A stretch of 64,000 nucleotides of DNA from Chryseobacterium ureilyticum (GTDB lineage Bacteria > Bacteroidota > Bacteroidia > Flavobacteriales > Weeksellaceae), in assembly GCF_900156735.1 (NCBI RefSeq), contig NZ_FTOL01000001.1, forward strand, positions 1,302,001 through 1,366,000. Direction: 5' to 3'. A model generated the notes under the pieces. The model was given only the letters and a program-made list of their open reading frames with translations, searched no databases and was not told the DNA's origin. Both the position numbers and the translations under genes were made by a program. Below, in pieces: positions 1 to 9,317 of the stretch (position 1 is the stretch's first letter; every line of letters starts with the position of its first letter).

Positions 1-361
1 TACCTATTTTTATTCTTTTTCCTATATTATTGAAAGAAGTCGATACAATAATTCTGCTGAAAGCCCCAATAGAAACATTGTCTCCAAACTCAATTCCCTC
101 TTTTGCCAATGCAGAAACATAAACGTCATTTCCCAACCTTAGGAATTTCCCCCATTTCATTTTTGAAATATTAAAAAAACCTACCCTTTTTCCTAATAAC
201 ATACCTTTGGGGGGTTTAAGGAAAAGAAGTACTTTCAACCCTCTTAAGAAGCTCCAAAGCTGAACCCAAGCCAGTTGTAAAATTGCTCTGGAGTCCAAAC
301 AATTATCCATACAAAAACCAGGATTTCTTAGTCGAATGATTTTCTCTACAATAGTTTTCAT
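1..361 (-). CDS. Hexapeptide-repeat acyltransferase, EPS operon (3' end cut by window)
   Basis: The reverse strand is open from an ATG at 361 to the window edge, giving about 120 residues of an incomplete protein. After an N-terminal region rich in Trp and Leu, the visible part ends in a spaced pattern (GNDVYVSA, FGDNVSIGAF) that resembles the coils of left-handed beta-helix acetyltransferases of the WcaF/maltose acetyltransferase type. Such enzymes move acetyl or other acyl groups from CoA onto sugars in capsule and exopolysaccharide loci. The start codon overlaps the stop of the upstream kinase fusion by four bases (ATGA), so the two are co-translated and this gene continues the exopolysaccharide operon. 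The catalytic His and most of the coils lie outside the window, so the family call is moderate and the substrate unknown. Confidence 0.6.
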   Translation of the reverse strand, partial: MKTIVEKIIRLRNPGFCMDNCLDSRAILQLAWVQLWSFLRGLKVLLFLKPPKGMLLGKRVGFFNISKMKWGKFLRLGNDVYVSALAKEGIEFGDNVSIGAFSRIIVSTSFNNIGKRIKIG

Positions 362-2772
362 CTTGCTGTAATTATAGTGTTCATAATAGAGCTTACTGTT
401 GTACTAAGATTAATATTCTCAATTGACAGATATTTTGACTTTTGATTTTGCTTATCCAATCTGGAAAACAGCTGGCTGTATTCTTTGGTCAAATTACAGA
501 TTGAATGATAGGAAAGTTCTTTTTTTCTGCTAAGAATTTCTTCAGGAGAGGCATATAAAAAGAAATTAAACTTTGGTTTCATCAATAAATGATATCCTGC
601 CTCTGTTAAAGTTTGGGGAAGCTGAATATTACTTCTCCTACTGTCTGCAATAAAGTCAAAATAATACCTGTCATACAAAACAATCTTTCCTCTCAGAACA
701 TATTTCAGATAAATAATAAACTGTCCAAAAATATAATCTATGTAATAATAACTGAATCTTAAAAGTGAGGCAATTGAGCTTCTGTTTTGCCCTTGTCGGG
801 GTAAAGAATTAAGGACGTCTTGCTTTGCTTTTTCACTTCCTTTTATATAAACACTCAAAATAGGCAGCAGTGAAGGTCTGTGTCTCAAAACGATTACGGG
901 TCTTCGGTACCGCTTCTCAATCAGTTCTGAAACTTCAGAGATAATGGTAGATTTTCCTGCTCCATCCACTCCGCTAAAAGTGACAACAAATCCTTTTTCT
1001 TTGAACATATCTTTTAAATAATGAAAAGTGTTCTTGATCAGTGATAATCCTTTATTGGGTTCCTGAGCTTTCATTCTTTTTATACATTCACTTCTTTTTA
1101 CCATTGTTCTCTCTGAAAGATTCTCATGTACCAGAGGTATATATTTATCCGGAATTTCTGAATTGTTCAGGGTATAAAAGTAATAGAGGTATTTTGCAGT
1201 ATCTTGTAGTGAACATATTTTCACTCCAAATTTATTGGGCTTTGCATGAGAAATCATTTCACTGGAATTCATAAACTCAAGATTTTTCCATTTCAGACTT
1301 TGAATTAAATCGATGTTTAGAATTTTATGGTCTTTCGTTATAATTCTTATCAAGAACATGAAAGATTTTTTAACGACTTTTATTTTGTTGACAACGCTGT
1401 TCTGTTTTATGTATGAAATAAGTTTTACCGCATCTTTAGGTTGTATGATAATATCAATATCTGAATTTAAGGTAAGATTCTCAGGTTCATTATCATGGAA
1501 TTTTAATGCTCCATATTGATAGTGGTGTATATAATCAAAAATGTCCATAACAAGAAGTTCTCTTGAGGTTCTGTTTTTAGTAAGATACATATTCAAAGCT
1601 TCTGACCATGTGTTTAATAGCCAATGGATCTGAACATGCCATTGTTCCTGTTCTGAATACACTTTTAAGTAATACAAAATATCAGTGAGAAGATAAAATT
1701 TCAAGTATTTTTTAAGGTCCTTTTCATTGAGATTCAAAGTGATTGTGTTTTTCTTTTTAATTTCTTCTAAGATCGCAGTCCAGGAAAGATGTTGTACAAG
1801 TATTGCATTCTGAATGATATAATGGAAGAAATCAAATCCCAATGGTCTTTCAAAAGATGCGAGTTCCCAATCGTAAATTGCCAGAGTATTATTTTTTGTA
1901 TAGCAGTTCCATGGTGTGAAGTCTCCATGAGAAAAGGAAAGGTGTATGGTTTCCTCCCTGTCAATATCCTTTAAAATCATATCAATTTTTCTTATAAGAT
2001 TGGACGGAATACGTTTATCATGAATGGTTTTGAAATTTTCCGCCATCATGTCAAAATATTTCCATTCTGAAATTTTGATATGAGTCTGATACCTTTCTTT
2101 TATACCCTGAAGTGCACAAGCATGCACTTCATTAAAATTCTTTTCTCTTTTGCCTCCAACAGAGATGTCGGAAAGCTTTAAAACGTGCTCATTAAGAAGA
2201 GAAGCTTTTGGAACAATATATAGTCTGTTATTACCAGAATAAGTAATAATATTAAGTTCCTTATGAATAAGGTTTTGAGCATTTTGAGTGTCTGCTATTT
2301 TGTAAAAACTACCATTAGCATATAAAACAGCTTTATTATTGGGGCCTATAGTTCCTGTAAAAATTGACCAATCTCTCGTAATATCAAATAACGGTTCTTT
2401 GTCAATTGTATAATATAAAATTTCCTTTTTAAAAAATAATCTCTGTAATCTAAAAAGAAATATAAAATGAATTATTATTGCAAATAGTTTTCCTTTACCT
2501 GTTGTGGTATTATAAAATTTCAGAAATAATGGCTTTTTAGAATTTGAATTCCAGAACCATCTTACTGTACCGTCAGGATTAGGAATATAAGAAAATGAGA
2601 TTTTTTTACTTCCTTCCTGCTGCTTCACATACAATTTATAGCCTGTATTTTTAAATAAGTTATTCATGATACTGTATTTTATAAATAAATAGGATATAAA
2701 TAGTCGGCCAAAAACATAAACAATTGATAAACAACACAATAACACAAGTGTTATAGCTATTGAATTTTCCAA
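358..2772 (-). CDS. APH-like kinase / nucleotidyltransferase-like / thymidylate-kinase-like fusion
   Basis: This 804-residue protein has three parts. Residues about 120-400 resemble aminoglycoside-phosphotransferase-fold kinases: HGDFTPWN at 282-289 is the Brenner-type catalytic loop and DWE at 301-303 the metal-binding motif. Residues about 410-560 contain SDIDIII at 437-443, an acidic DxD of nucleotidyltransferase type. Residues about 594-804 are thymidylate-kinase-like, with a P-loop GVDGAGKST at 601-609 and a DRYYFD motif at 701-706. A hydrophobic N-terminus (residues 5-30) may anchor it to the inner membrane. Its position between the Wzy-like polymerase and an acyltransferase suggests that it activates or modifies a sugar or lipid intermediate of exopolysaccharide, but no substrate can be read from the sequence. 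Nucleotide salvage is unlikely in this setting. Domain calls rest on motifs only. Confidence 0.7.
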   Translation of the reverse strand: MENSIAITLVLLCCLSIVYVFGRLFISYLFIKYSIMNNLFKNTGYKLYVKQQEGSKKISFSYIPNPDGTVRWFWNSNSKKPLFLKFYNTTTGKGKLFAIIIHFIFLFRLQRLFFKKEILYYTIDKEPLFDITRDWSIFTGTIGPNNKAVLYANGSFYKIADTQNAQNLIHKELNIITYSGNNRLYIVPKASLLNEHVLKLSDISVGGKREKNFNEVHACALQGIKERYQTHIKISEWKYFDMMAENFKTIHDKRIPSNLIRKIDMILKDIDREETIHLSFSHGDFTPWNCYTKNNTLAIYDWELASFERPLGFDFFHYIIQNAILVQHLSWTAILEEIKKKNTITLNLNEKDLKKYLKFYLLTDILYYLKVYSEQEQWHVQIHWLLNTWSEALNMYLTKNRTSRELLVMDIFDYIHHYQYGALKFHDNEPENLTLNSDIDIIIQPKDAVKLISYIKQNSVVNKIKVVKKSFMFLIRIITKDHKILNIDLIQSLKWKNLEFMNSSEMISHAKPNKFGVKICSLQDTAKYLYYFYTLNNSEIPDKYIPLVHENLSERTMVKRSECIKRMKAQEPNKGLSLIKNTFHYLKDMFKEKGFVVTFSGVDGAGKSTIISEVSELIEKRYRRPVIVLRHRPSLLPILSVYIKGSEKAKQDVLNSLPRQGQNRSSIASLLRFSYYYIDYIFGQFIIYLKYVLRGKIVLYDRYYFDFIADSRRSNIQLPQTLTEAGYHLLMKPKFNFFLYASPEEILSRKKELSYHSICNLTKEYSQLFSRLDKQNQKSKYLSIENINLSTTVSSIMNTIITAR

Positions 2773-2786
2773 AAACTGGAATAATG

Positions 2787-4091
2787 CTAATAAATGGAAT
2801 TCTTTTGTAAAAGATCTGGTCTTTTCTTTCTAAGAATAATTTTCTGAAATCGGGTAAGATGGTGGTTATTTTTGAAAGCTATTGAAAATATAATGATCTG
2901 ATAAAAGAGAATTCCATAATTGCTTTCTCCAAAAATTCCAAACTCTGTAAAAGAATTAATAATAATAGGAATAAGCATTCCGATGAGCATGAGCTTAAGC
3001 TCCTTTTGCTCCGATAGAATTGACTTTATTGTGAAAAATACCTGAAATAAAACAATTGTAAGCCCGATAAACCCGAGGTTCATTAAAACCTGCATAAAAG
3101 TATTATGGGTCATTTTCCCTGGATAGGTATGTGCACTTTGAAAAAATTCTTTATAATCAATTCTCATAAAACCGAAGCCCAACAAAGGTTCCCTGGGCAA
3201 ACCTTCTGTAATTAAAGCTTTCCAAAAAGGAAGTCTTCCGGTAAGGCTCATCACTTCATCAAGCCTATCCTGATTGCCACCTTTTAAAATAACCGTATAC
3301 ACAGCAAACGGAGCAACAGCTGCAACAACGGCAATAATAGCAAATTTCAACTTTTTTTGCTTGGTTTGGTTAACATGGAAAAATATAATCAGTAATATCC
3401 CAATTAATGAAGATCTGGATCCTGTCATGAAAAGAGCATATAGAATCACAAGAATTTTTACAATGGTCCATATTTTATTTTTGAACCGATACAAGTCAAA
3501 AATAAGACAAGCAGACCCTACTCCTGCCAACATGCCAAGTTCATTAGGATTCATCATGGTGCCTCCTAACCTCGCTTCTTCACCCCCGTCTGTAAGCCTA
3601 AAAAAAACATCAGGAGCACTCCACATACCGATAACGAAAATAAGTTGCAAAACAAAAACTGTATTTCCTAAAAGATGATATAGCCGAATAGGATGTCCTT
3701 CAAAATAAATATCCAATGTTTTTAAGCTTTTCACAAAAAAATAAGCAAAAACCAAGCTCTGAAAAGTCATAAACCATTGCAATGCACTGAAACCAGGATT
3801 GGTACTCCATGAAAAGGAAATAAACCCTAATGTAAGATAAACCAAGTATAGAACAGGTGAAAAAATATTTTTGTAGGACAAAGAGTTCACACTTCCATAA
3901 TTGATAATCTTTTGGTAAACAAATATTGACGAAATCATCACCCCCATTCTTCCGACCACTTTTATTCCTCTTGTAATGGCAACATTTTCACTCCAGGTAA
4001 AAAAACACGCTACCATCAACAACAAAATAATAAACATCTGATTGTTGAGTTTTTTTAGAAATTTTTGATGTTGCAGTGGTAATGTTTCCAT
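2787..4091 (-). CDS. O-antigen ligase/polymerase family membrane protein (Wzy-like)
   Basis: This 434-residue protein is almost entirely transmembrane, with about ten to twelve hydrophobic helices. The central loop carries the WaaL/Wzy-type signature region: a GTMMNPNELGMLAG stretch after the fifth or sixth helix, then a large periplasmic segment ending in HNTFMQVLMNLGFIG. Proteins of this family join undecaprenyl-linked repeat units in the periplasm, either as a polymerase (Wzy) or as a ligase to lipid A core (WaaL). Flippase, chain-length regulator and export lipoprotein genes in the same operon favour the polymerase role. It lies 4 bases after the GT4 gene and 14 bases before the kinase fusion, so all are likely co-transcribed. 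Ligase activity cannot be excluded from sequence alone. Confidence 0.82.
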   Translation of the reverse strand: METLPLQHQKFLKKLNNQMFIILLLMVACFFTWSENVAITRGIKVVGRMGVMISSIFVYQKIINYGSVNSLSYKNIFSPVLYLVYLTLGFISFSWSTNPGFSALQWFMTFQSLVFAYFFVKSLKTLDIYFEGHPIRLYHLLGNTVFVLQLIFVIGMWSAPDVFFRLTDGGEEARLGGTMMNPNELGMLAGVGSACLIFDLYRFKNKIWTIVKILVILYALFMTGSRSSLIGILLIIFFHVNQTKQKKLKFAIIAVVAAVAPFAVYTVILKGGNQDRLDEVMSLTGRLPFWKALITEGLPREPLLGFGFMRIDYKEFFQSAHTYPGKMTHNTFMQVLMNLGFIGLTIVLFQVFFTIKSILSEQKELKLMLIGMLIPIIINSFTEFGIFGESNYGILFYQIIIFSIAFKNNHHLTRFQKIILRKKRPDLLQKNSIY

Positions 4092-4095
4092 TTCG

Positions 4096-5208
4096 TTAAC
4101 TGTAAAGTTTGGTATTCATTTGTTGAAGAATTGTATTCCAGTCGAATGCTTCTTCTACCATTTTCACAGCATTTCGACAGTATTTTTCGTATTGATACTG
4201 GTTTTTCCAGATGTTATAGATCTCAATAAAAGCTTGTTCCAAAAGTTTGGAATCAGGAAACGGAATGTTGATTCCGGCATTGTATTTTTCAATGAGATAA
4301 CCAATATTTGTATTTTTTGTTACAATACAGGGTTTTGCAAAATGAGCAGCCTCAATTACAGAAACCGGTAAGCCTTCGTTTCTTGAAGGGTGTACAAAAA
4401 CATCCATTTTTTTTATCAAATCATTCTTCTCTTCTCCGAATTTACTTCCCAGAAGTTCAATTTTACCCGACATTTTGTATGATTCAATGAGTGTATGAAG
4501 TTCATCTTTTTCTTTACTGTCACCTATAATCCAAAATTTGGAATCAGGATGATTAGCATTGAATGAAGCAAAGCTTTCCACCAAAAGATCAAGGCCTTTT
4601 GTATAAATGTCGAGTCTTCCCACAAAACCAAAAATGATTTGTTTTTTATATGAATTGATCTGAAATTCCTCTTTAAGCTGTTCAAAGCCATAGGGAATCA
4701 AAACACTTTTTTGGTTCGGAAAAATAGTTTGTAATCCGTCGATTTCACTCTCCCCAATACAATGAATTTTTGAAGCATTTTTAATAAAATTTTTCTCAAA
4801 AAGATTAAAATAAACCTTCTTTCTTAGTTTACTTTTTTCCATTGCAACAGTGTTATACGCTCCATGTGGAGTAATCACATACTTTCGGTGGTTTTTATTC
4901 AAAAATTTACTTAATGAAGAAAATACAGGAATCCAACCACCATGAAGATGAAAAATATTTGATGGATCGCTTTTCAAAATTTCTTTTTTTAACCCTTTAG
5001 GAATAGAAAAAGGGTTTTTGTTCCGTTTGAAAACTTTTGTAGTAAATAATCTTTCGGGGTAATTAATTTCTGTATTTTCAGAAATTCCCCAAACCTCAAC
5101 ATGAAAATTGTTTTCGGCTTGCTTCGTAGCAATATTATAAACTACTTTATTTACGCCGTTCATCTTTTCCGGATTCGCTTTGCCTAAAATTAAATGAATT
5201 ATACCCAT
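4096..5208 (-). CDS. Glycosyltransferase family 4 (GT-B fold)
   Basis: A 370-residue GT-B glycosyltransferase. The N-terminal half has a Gly/Asn-rich acceptor-side region (KANPEKMNGVNKVVYNIA) and the FHLHGGW motif. The C-terminal donor-binding half has GFVGRLDIYTKGLDLLVESF near residue 195 and the E-x7-E motif region EGLPVSVIEAA near residue 280. It should transfer a sugar from a nucleotide-activated donor with retention of configuration onto the growing lipid-linked repeat unit at the cytoplasmic face. Its start overlaps the end of the flippase gene by 10 bases, indicating translational coupling. It is the only classical glycosyltransferase visible in this part of the locus, so other glycosyltransferases for the repeat unit probably lie beyond the left edge. 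Donor sugar is unknown. Confidence 0.85.
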   Translation of the reverse strand: MGIIHLILGKANPEKMNGVNKVVYNIATKQAENNFHVEVWGISENTEINYPERLFTTKVFKRNKNPFSIPKGLKKEILKSDPSNIFHLHGGWIPVFSSLSKFLNKNHRKYVITPHGAYNTVAMEKSKLRKKVYFNLFEKNFIKNASKIHCIGESEIDGLQTIFPNQKSVLIPYGFEQLKEEFQINSYKKQIIFGFVGRLDIYTKGLDLLVESFASFNANHPDSKFWIIGDSKEKDELHTLIESYKMSGKIELLGSKFGEEKNDLIKKMDVFVHPSRNEGLPVSVIEAAHFAKPCIVTKNTNIGYLIEKYNAGINIPFPDSKLLEQAFIEIYNIWKNQYQYEKYCRNAVKMVEEAFDWNTILQQMNTKLYS

Positions 5209-6425
5209 ACCGAAATCTTTTTTTTGTTAAGGAGAATCTTCCAGTACACAATCATAAGGACCTGATTAATGACCAAGCCAGCGACAGCTCCGTAAAGGGC
5301 ACCGTATTTTAATAGAAAATGAAAACTTAAGACTGAGAAAATAAATGATATACAATACCCTATAAAAAAGGCTTTATTTTGTTCTAAAACTCTGATGGAA
5401 ATTCGTGTCGGATAACTGTACAAAATCACAAAATATAATACGGAAACAAGTTTAATTACAAATCCATAGTCTTTATATTTTTCGCCGCCAAGCAACGTAA
5501 TTAATGGTTCTGAAAAGATGAAAAATACAGTGATAAGAGCCCCCAGAATCATCATTCCTTTAGATAAATTGAAAAGCAACGTTTTCTTCTCTTGCTTTTT
5601 GTTTTGATGATACAATTGGGCTGCTTTTGGAAGGTAATAATTTTCCACAGTTTGTAAAATTACATTGATTGCCCCAAAGAAAGATTGCACTAAACGTAAT
5701 GCTCCCAACGCATTAATTCCTAAGTAAATTCCGGCCACAAGCGTGAAAAAATTACTGGAAAACCACTGCATAATTGAAGCACTGAAAAGCCATTTTCCTT
5801 CTTTGAAATGATATTGCAAAAGTTCTTTATTTTGTAAACTAAATTCAGCGTTTCGTAAAAAGAAGAAAATTCCGGGAAGTGAAGCGATGATGTTGACAAC
5901 CCCTATAATTAACAAGCTCTTTTCTAATTTCAAACTTTCCTGATACCCAATAAAGGGAAAGACCAATAGAAAAATGCTGTCCATTACAACGACAAGCTTT
6001 ATAAGATCAATGGCCAATAATATTTTTCTGAGAAAATCCTGAAATAAATAGGCAGAAATAAAAATAATAATGACTGGTAAATTAGTTTTAAAAAAGTAAA
6101 TGGCTGAAATCGGAAGAAATTTTACGCCATACATCAATAAAGCAAGAATAAAGATCAAAACCAGTGATATTTGAAAAACAAATCCTAATGGTTTTTTATT
6201 ACATCCTTTTGCCACAGAAATCTGAAAGGGCTGAACGATAAGTGCATTGAAAATCCCAACAAAAAAATAAGTTACTAAAAGCACCGTTGAGAAAAGCCCA
6301 AAATCTGTAATGTTGAGTTTTCTTGCCAACAAAAAAGTAAGTAAAAAGTTGCTTCCACTGAAAATCAGCTGGTCTGTAAAAACCAGAGAATACGGTTTGC
6401 GTAGTATTTCCGCGAGCTTTTTCAC
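5199..6425 (-). CDS. Polysaccharide flippase (Wzx, MOP superfamily)
   Basis: A 408-residue polytopic protein with about twelve hydrophobic segments and basic connecting loops, as expected for oligosaccharide flippases. Such proteins move undecaprenyl-pyrophosphate-linked repeat units from the cytoplasmic to the periplasmic face. The start is a GTG at 6425: GTGA overlaps the stop of the chain-length gene by four bases, and the protein opens with MKKLAEILRKPYS. The 3' end overlaps the glycosyltransferase gene by 10 bases. The setting between Wzc-like and GT4 genes fits a Wzx/Wzy-dependent pathway. No sequence feature indicates the cargo. Confidence 0.85.
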   Translation of the reverse strand: MKKLAEILRKPYSLVFTDQLIFSGSNFLLTFLLARKLNITDFGLFSTVLLVTYFFVGIFNALIVQPFQISVAKGCNKKPLGFVFQISLVLIFILALLMYGVKFLPISAIYFFKTNLPVIIIFISAYLFQDFLRKILLAIDLIKLVVVMDSIFLLVFPFIGYQESLKLEKSLLIIGVVNIIASLPGIFFFLRNAEFSLQNKELLQYHFKEGKWLFSASIMQWFSSNFFTLVAGIYLGINALGALRLVQSFFGAINVILQTVENYYLPKAAQLYHQNKKQEKKTLLFNLSKGMMILGALITVFFIFSEPLITLLGGEKYKDYGFVIKLVSVLYFVILYSYPTRISIRVLEQNKAFFIGYCISFIFSVLSFHFLLKYGALYGAVAGLVINQVLMIVYWKILLNKKKISVWV

Positions 6426-8572
6426 GATCTGAATTTATTTACAAAACTTTTAATAGTGGTTATCAAACTGGGGTTATAACTTTCTTTATTTAACACGAAC
6501 CAAAGATTCTTCACCTGGTATTCGTCTTTCAAAAGTTCAACGTTCATAATATTTTTTGCAGCGGTTTTTCTACTGTCTAGTAAGAAGAGATTCTGATCTG
6601 CCAGTTTCAGGAAAAGTAAAGGAAGTTTACCTTGCTTTATTGATTGATTATTAATAAAACATATATCATAATCCTGTACTCGTTCGGTAATAATACGATG
6701 AACATCCTGATAGGTCATTTGCAGATTCTGATCAGAAGAAAAATCGATGTAATTATGGGAAGAGATATTTTTTAATGTATTTGCAACATCTATAACCAAA
6801 ACTTTCCTGGATTGAGCCTGGAGAGCGCTGATGATATTTTCTGCATGAAACTTATGCTGTTTGGGATTATCATAAGAAGTAATACAAATTATATTTTTTT
6901 CTTTAATAATTTCTTTAAGTTCCATCTCAAGGACGTCCTCCAGGAAATGGTGCATCACCATGTTCTTATCTTTTATGAAAGGGGTTGTAAATGCTATTTG
7001 AATTGAACTGTTTTTTTCAATAGTATACAGATCATTCACTTTAGCTTTAGCAAAGTGCACTAAGTAAATCAATACAATAGACCCTATCATACTCATTATC
7101 GCCGCCACAATGATAATGATGGAACGCATAGGTGATACAGGTTGTTGGGAAGCTTCTCCGCGGGTTATAATTTTATGAAATGATATTTTTGCAGATTTTG
7201 CAATTTCGGCATCTATTCTTTTTTCATTTAGGAAATTATAGTTTTTTTCATAAAGATTAAACTCCCGATTCATAATATTCAGCAGCTTCTCTTTTTCGGG
7301 AAGTCCTACAAAAGATTGTTCGGCAACCTGAATATCGCGATCAATATCATTATATTTTATTTGTAGATTTTTCTCTGTATTTCTGATGCTTTCTGTTTGA
7401 TATTCTGTAAGATCTTTAATTTTAGCATCAATGACTTTTACTTTTTCATGTTCAGGGGTATAGGTAAGCAGAAGTTCTTTTTTATCAGCTTGCAGCTGCT
7501 TCATATTTTTTACCATTTCAGTAGATAGCAGATCATTGAAAGCCTCAAAATTTGTTGCTAAGTCAAGATAGTTATCTTTACCTTGGTTTATATATCCATT
7601 CAGGCTCTTGATAGCATCAAGATTCATTTTTAAATTGCTTTTCTGAATTTTCAGCTGTGAAATCTTTCTAAGATCTGTTTCCGTTTCCTGTGGGATATTG
7701 ATGATGTTTTCTTTATTTCTATAGTCCTCAATCTTATTTTCTGCATCAGAGAGTTTATTATTAGCCTGTCCGATTTCTTTCTTCAGAAAATCCACCGTAG
7801 TATTGGCTGCTCTATATTTATTTTCAATGTAATCTTCAATGTATGTTTCAGCAAGGGTGTTAACAAACAGGGCTGCCTTTTCAGGAACATTGCTTTTGAA
7901 ATTAATTCTAATGACAGGAACATCTTTATCTACCGGAACAATATCCAGGCTTTTATTGATTTTTTCTAAAAGCTTTTCTCTGCTAAGAAACTCGAATTCA
8001 TATTCATCTTCTAATTTTGCATCGGGTTTTGATAATAAATAATTGTTATTCAATGTTATCAAAATTTTTCCCCCTTTAATATTTACCGGGCTTCCAAAAA
8101 TGCCATCAATTTCTTTGACATTGTCTGGCAATATTATTTTAAAACGTTGTTTTGAAAGAATGTTTAACTGAATTTTCTTATCATAATTATTTATCGTGCT
8201 AAATGTTCCCTCAATGAAGACGGGTGAGTCGTTGAACAATTCTACAGAGCGCATTTTCCCTTTACGATATATTTCGGTAGAGAAAGGTAGTTTTTTTAAC
8301 GTTTTGTCCAATAATGAGGTTGATTTTAGAACTTCAATTTCAGTGCTGATTTTATTCGCGCTGGCAAAAACATCAAAATCTTTGAAAAGGTTGGCACTGG
8401 GAACTCCTTCCTGTGTATCCGCAAGTTTTAATTTGGCAGTACTTTCAAACAGTGGGGTTACATAATTAAGATATTTTTTTGTCGCCAATATCGAAATGAT
8501 CATTATCAAAATAATAATGGGCAAGCCTCTTAGAAAGGGTTTCAAAAATCGAAGATTTTCATTATTCATCAT
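6422..8572 (-). CDS. Chain-length determinant / polysaccharide co-polymerase with degenerate BY-kinase domain
   Basis: A 716-residue PCP-2-type protein. A first membrane helix lies at about residues 15-31, followed by a long periplasmic Wzz domain with coiled coil (about 250-450), a Pro-rich SPMR turn and a second helix at about 483-506. The cytoplasmic C-terminus (540-716) has the outline of a tyrosine autokinase, but the Walker A position reads ITSYDNPKQHKF (564-575) instead of a G-x-G-K-S/T loop. Only the Asp of the Walker A' strand (VLVIDVA, 591-597) remains. No C-terminal tyrosine cluster is present. It should set polymer length and bridge to the export lipoprotein, but kinase activity is probably lost. 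The gene starts 8 bases after the export lipoprotein gene and shares GTGA with the flippase gene. Confidence 0.83.
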   Translation of the reverse strand: MMNNENLRFLKPFLRGLPIIILIMIISILATKKYLNYVTPLFESTAKLKLADTQEGVPSANLFKDFDVFASANKISTEIEVLKSTSLLDKTLKKLPFSTEIYRKGKMRSVELFNDSPVFIEGTFSTINNYDKKIQLNILSKQRFKIILPDNVKEIDGIFGSPVNIKGGKILITLNNNYLLSKPDAKLEDEYEFEFLSREKLLEKINKSLDIVPVDKDVPVIRINFKSNVPEKAALFVNTLAETYIEDYIENKYRAANTTVDFLKKEIGQANNKLSDAENKIEDYRNKENIINIPQETETDLRKISQLKIQKSNLKMNLDAIKSLNGYINQGKDNYLDLATNFEAFNDLLSTEMVKNMKQLQADKKELLLTYTPEHEKVKVIDAKIKDLTEYQTESIRNTEKNLQIKYNDIDRDIQVAEQSFVGLPEKEKLLNIMNREFNLYEKNYNFLNEKRIDAEIAKSAKISFHKIITRGEASQQPVSPMRSIIIIVAAIMSMIGSIVLIYLVHFAKAKVNDLYTIEKNSSIQIAFTTPFIKDKNMVMHHFLEDVLEMELKEIIKEKNIICITSYDNPKQHKFHAENIISALQAQSRKVLVIDVANTLKNISSHNYIDFSSDQNLQMTYQDVHRIITERVQDYDICFINNQSIKQGKLPLLFLKLADQNLFLLDSRKTAAKNIMNVELLKDEYQVKNLWFVLNKESYNPSLITTIKSFVNKFRS

Positions 8573-8580
8573 GACAAAAC

Positions 8581-9312
8581 TTATAATAGGTTGATTAGTA
8601 CTGCGGCGGCCGAAGTAACCGTAGTAAAAGGAATAATGGTAGAAACTCTTTTATCAAAATCCTTACTTTTTTTAGAAGGAACAATAACATAGTCTCCAGG
8701 ATGAAGAACAATATTTTGATTGGGAATATCCTTCATTTCTGTAAGATCAATATTGGTTACTCTAACGTTTTCACCTTCCTGTCTCAATATTTTCACCGAT
8801 TTCAGATTAGCATACATTTCGAATCCGCCAGCTTTTGAAACAAGCTCCAACAAAGTATTCTGATCTTTATCAACCTGTATCACTGCAGGGTTCTTCACTT
8901 CTCCCATGACTGCAATTTCTTTATTGAGCACCTTAAGATCTACGATAGGATTCACAAGCCATCTTTTCAATTTTGTTTTGATTTCGTCTTTAAGTTCAGG
9001 AATCGTTTTACCGATTACATTGGTTGTTCCTAATCTTGGTATTTCTATATTTCCATTAATATCAACCAGCAGCCATTTCCCATATACTTCATTTGAATTA
9101 TAGATCCCATATACTGATCCAACACTCAAATCATCCTGTCCCCATACAGACAATGTAATTTTATCATCTTTACGGATTTTATATTCATATTTGGGATCAT
9201 ATGAAAAATCTTTCATATCACGGGAAGGATGCTCTTCTTCCAAAACATTGTACGTCTTACATGAAAACAAAAAGAATAAAAAAACGGATGATATGATGAT
9301 TTTTTTTAACAT
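8581..9312 (-). CDS. Polysaccharide export outer-membrane lipoprotein (Wza-like, SLBB)
   Basis: A 243-residue lipoprotein. The N-terminus has a short signal peptide ending in a lipobox-like LFSC at residues 14-17. A Poly_export domain follows (EYKIRKDDKITLSVWGQDDLSV and the strand-rich region after it), then an SLBB-type segment (VMGEVKNPAVIQVDKDQNTLLELVSKAGG with later LHPGDYVIVP). The C-terminus ends in a hydrophobic stretch. It should form or contribute to the outer-membrane translocon for exopolysaccharide and contact the Wzc-like protein encoded next. It lies 5 bases downstream of the receiver gene, so the response regulator and the export machinery appear to share one transcript. Confidence 0.88.
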   Translation of the reverse strand: MLKKIIISSVFLFFLFSCKTYNVLEEEHPSRDMKDFSYDPKYEYKIRKDDKITLSVWGQDDLSVGSVYGIYNSNEVYGKWLLVDINGNIEIPRLGTTNVIGKTIPELKDEIKTKLKRWLVNPIVDLKVLNKEIAVMGEVKNPAVIQVDKDQNTLLELVSKAGGFEMYANLKSVKILRQEGENVRVTNIDLTEMKDIPNQNIVLHPGDYVIVPSKKSKDFDKRVSTIIPFTTVTSAAAVLINLL

Positions 9313-9317
9313 ACTAT

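Noticed and set aside
1041..1964. Open frames of 60-80 codons antisense or out of frame inside the kinase fusion
   Set aside because: They lie wholly within a well-supported gene in other frames and have no motif or protein-like pattern.
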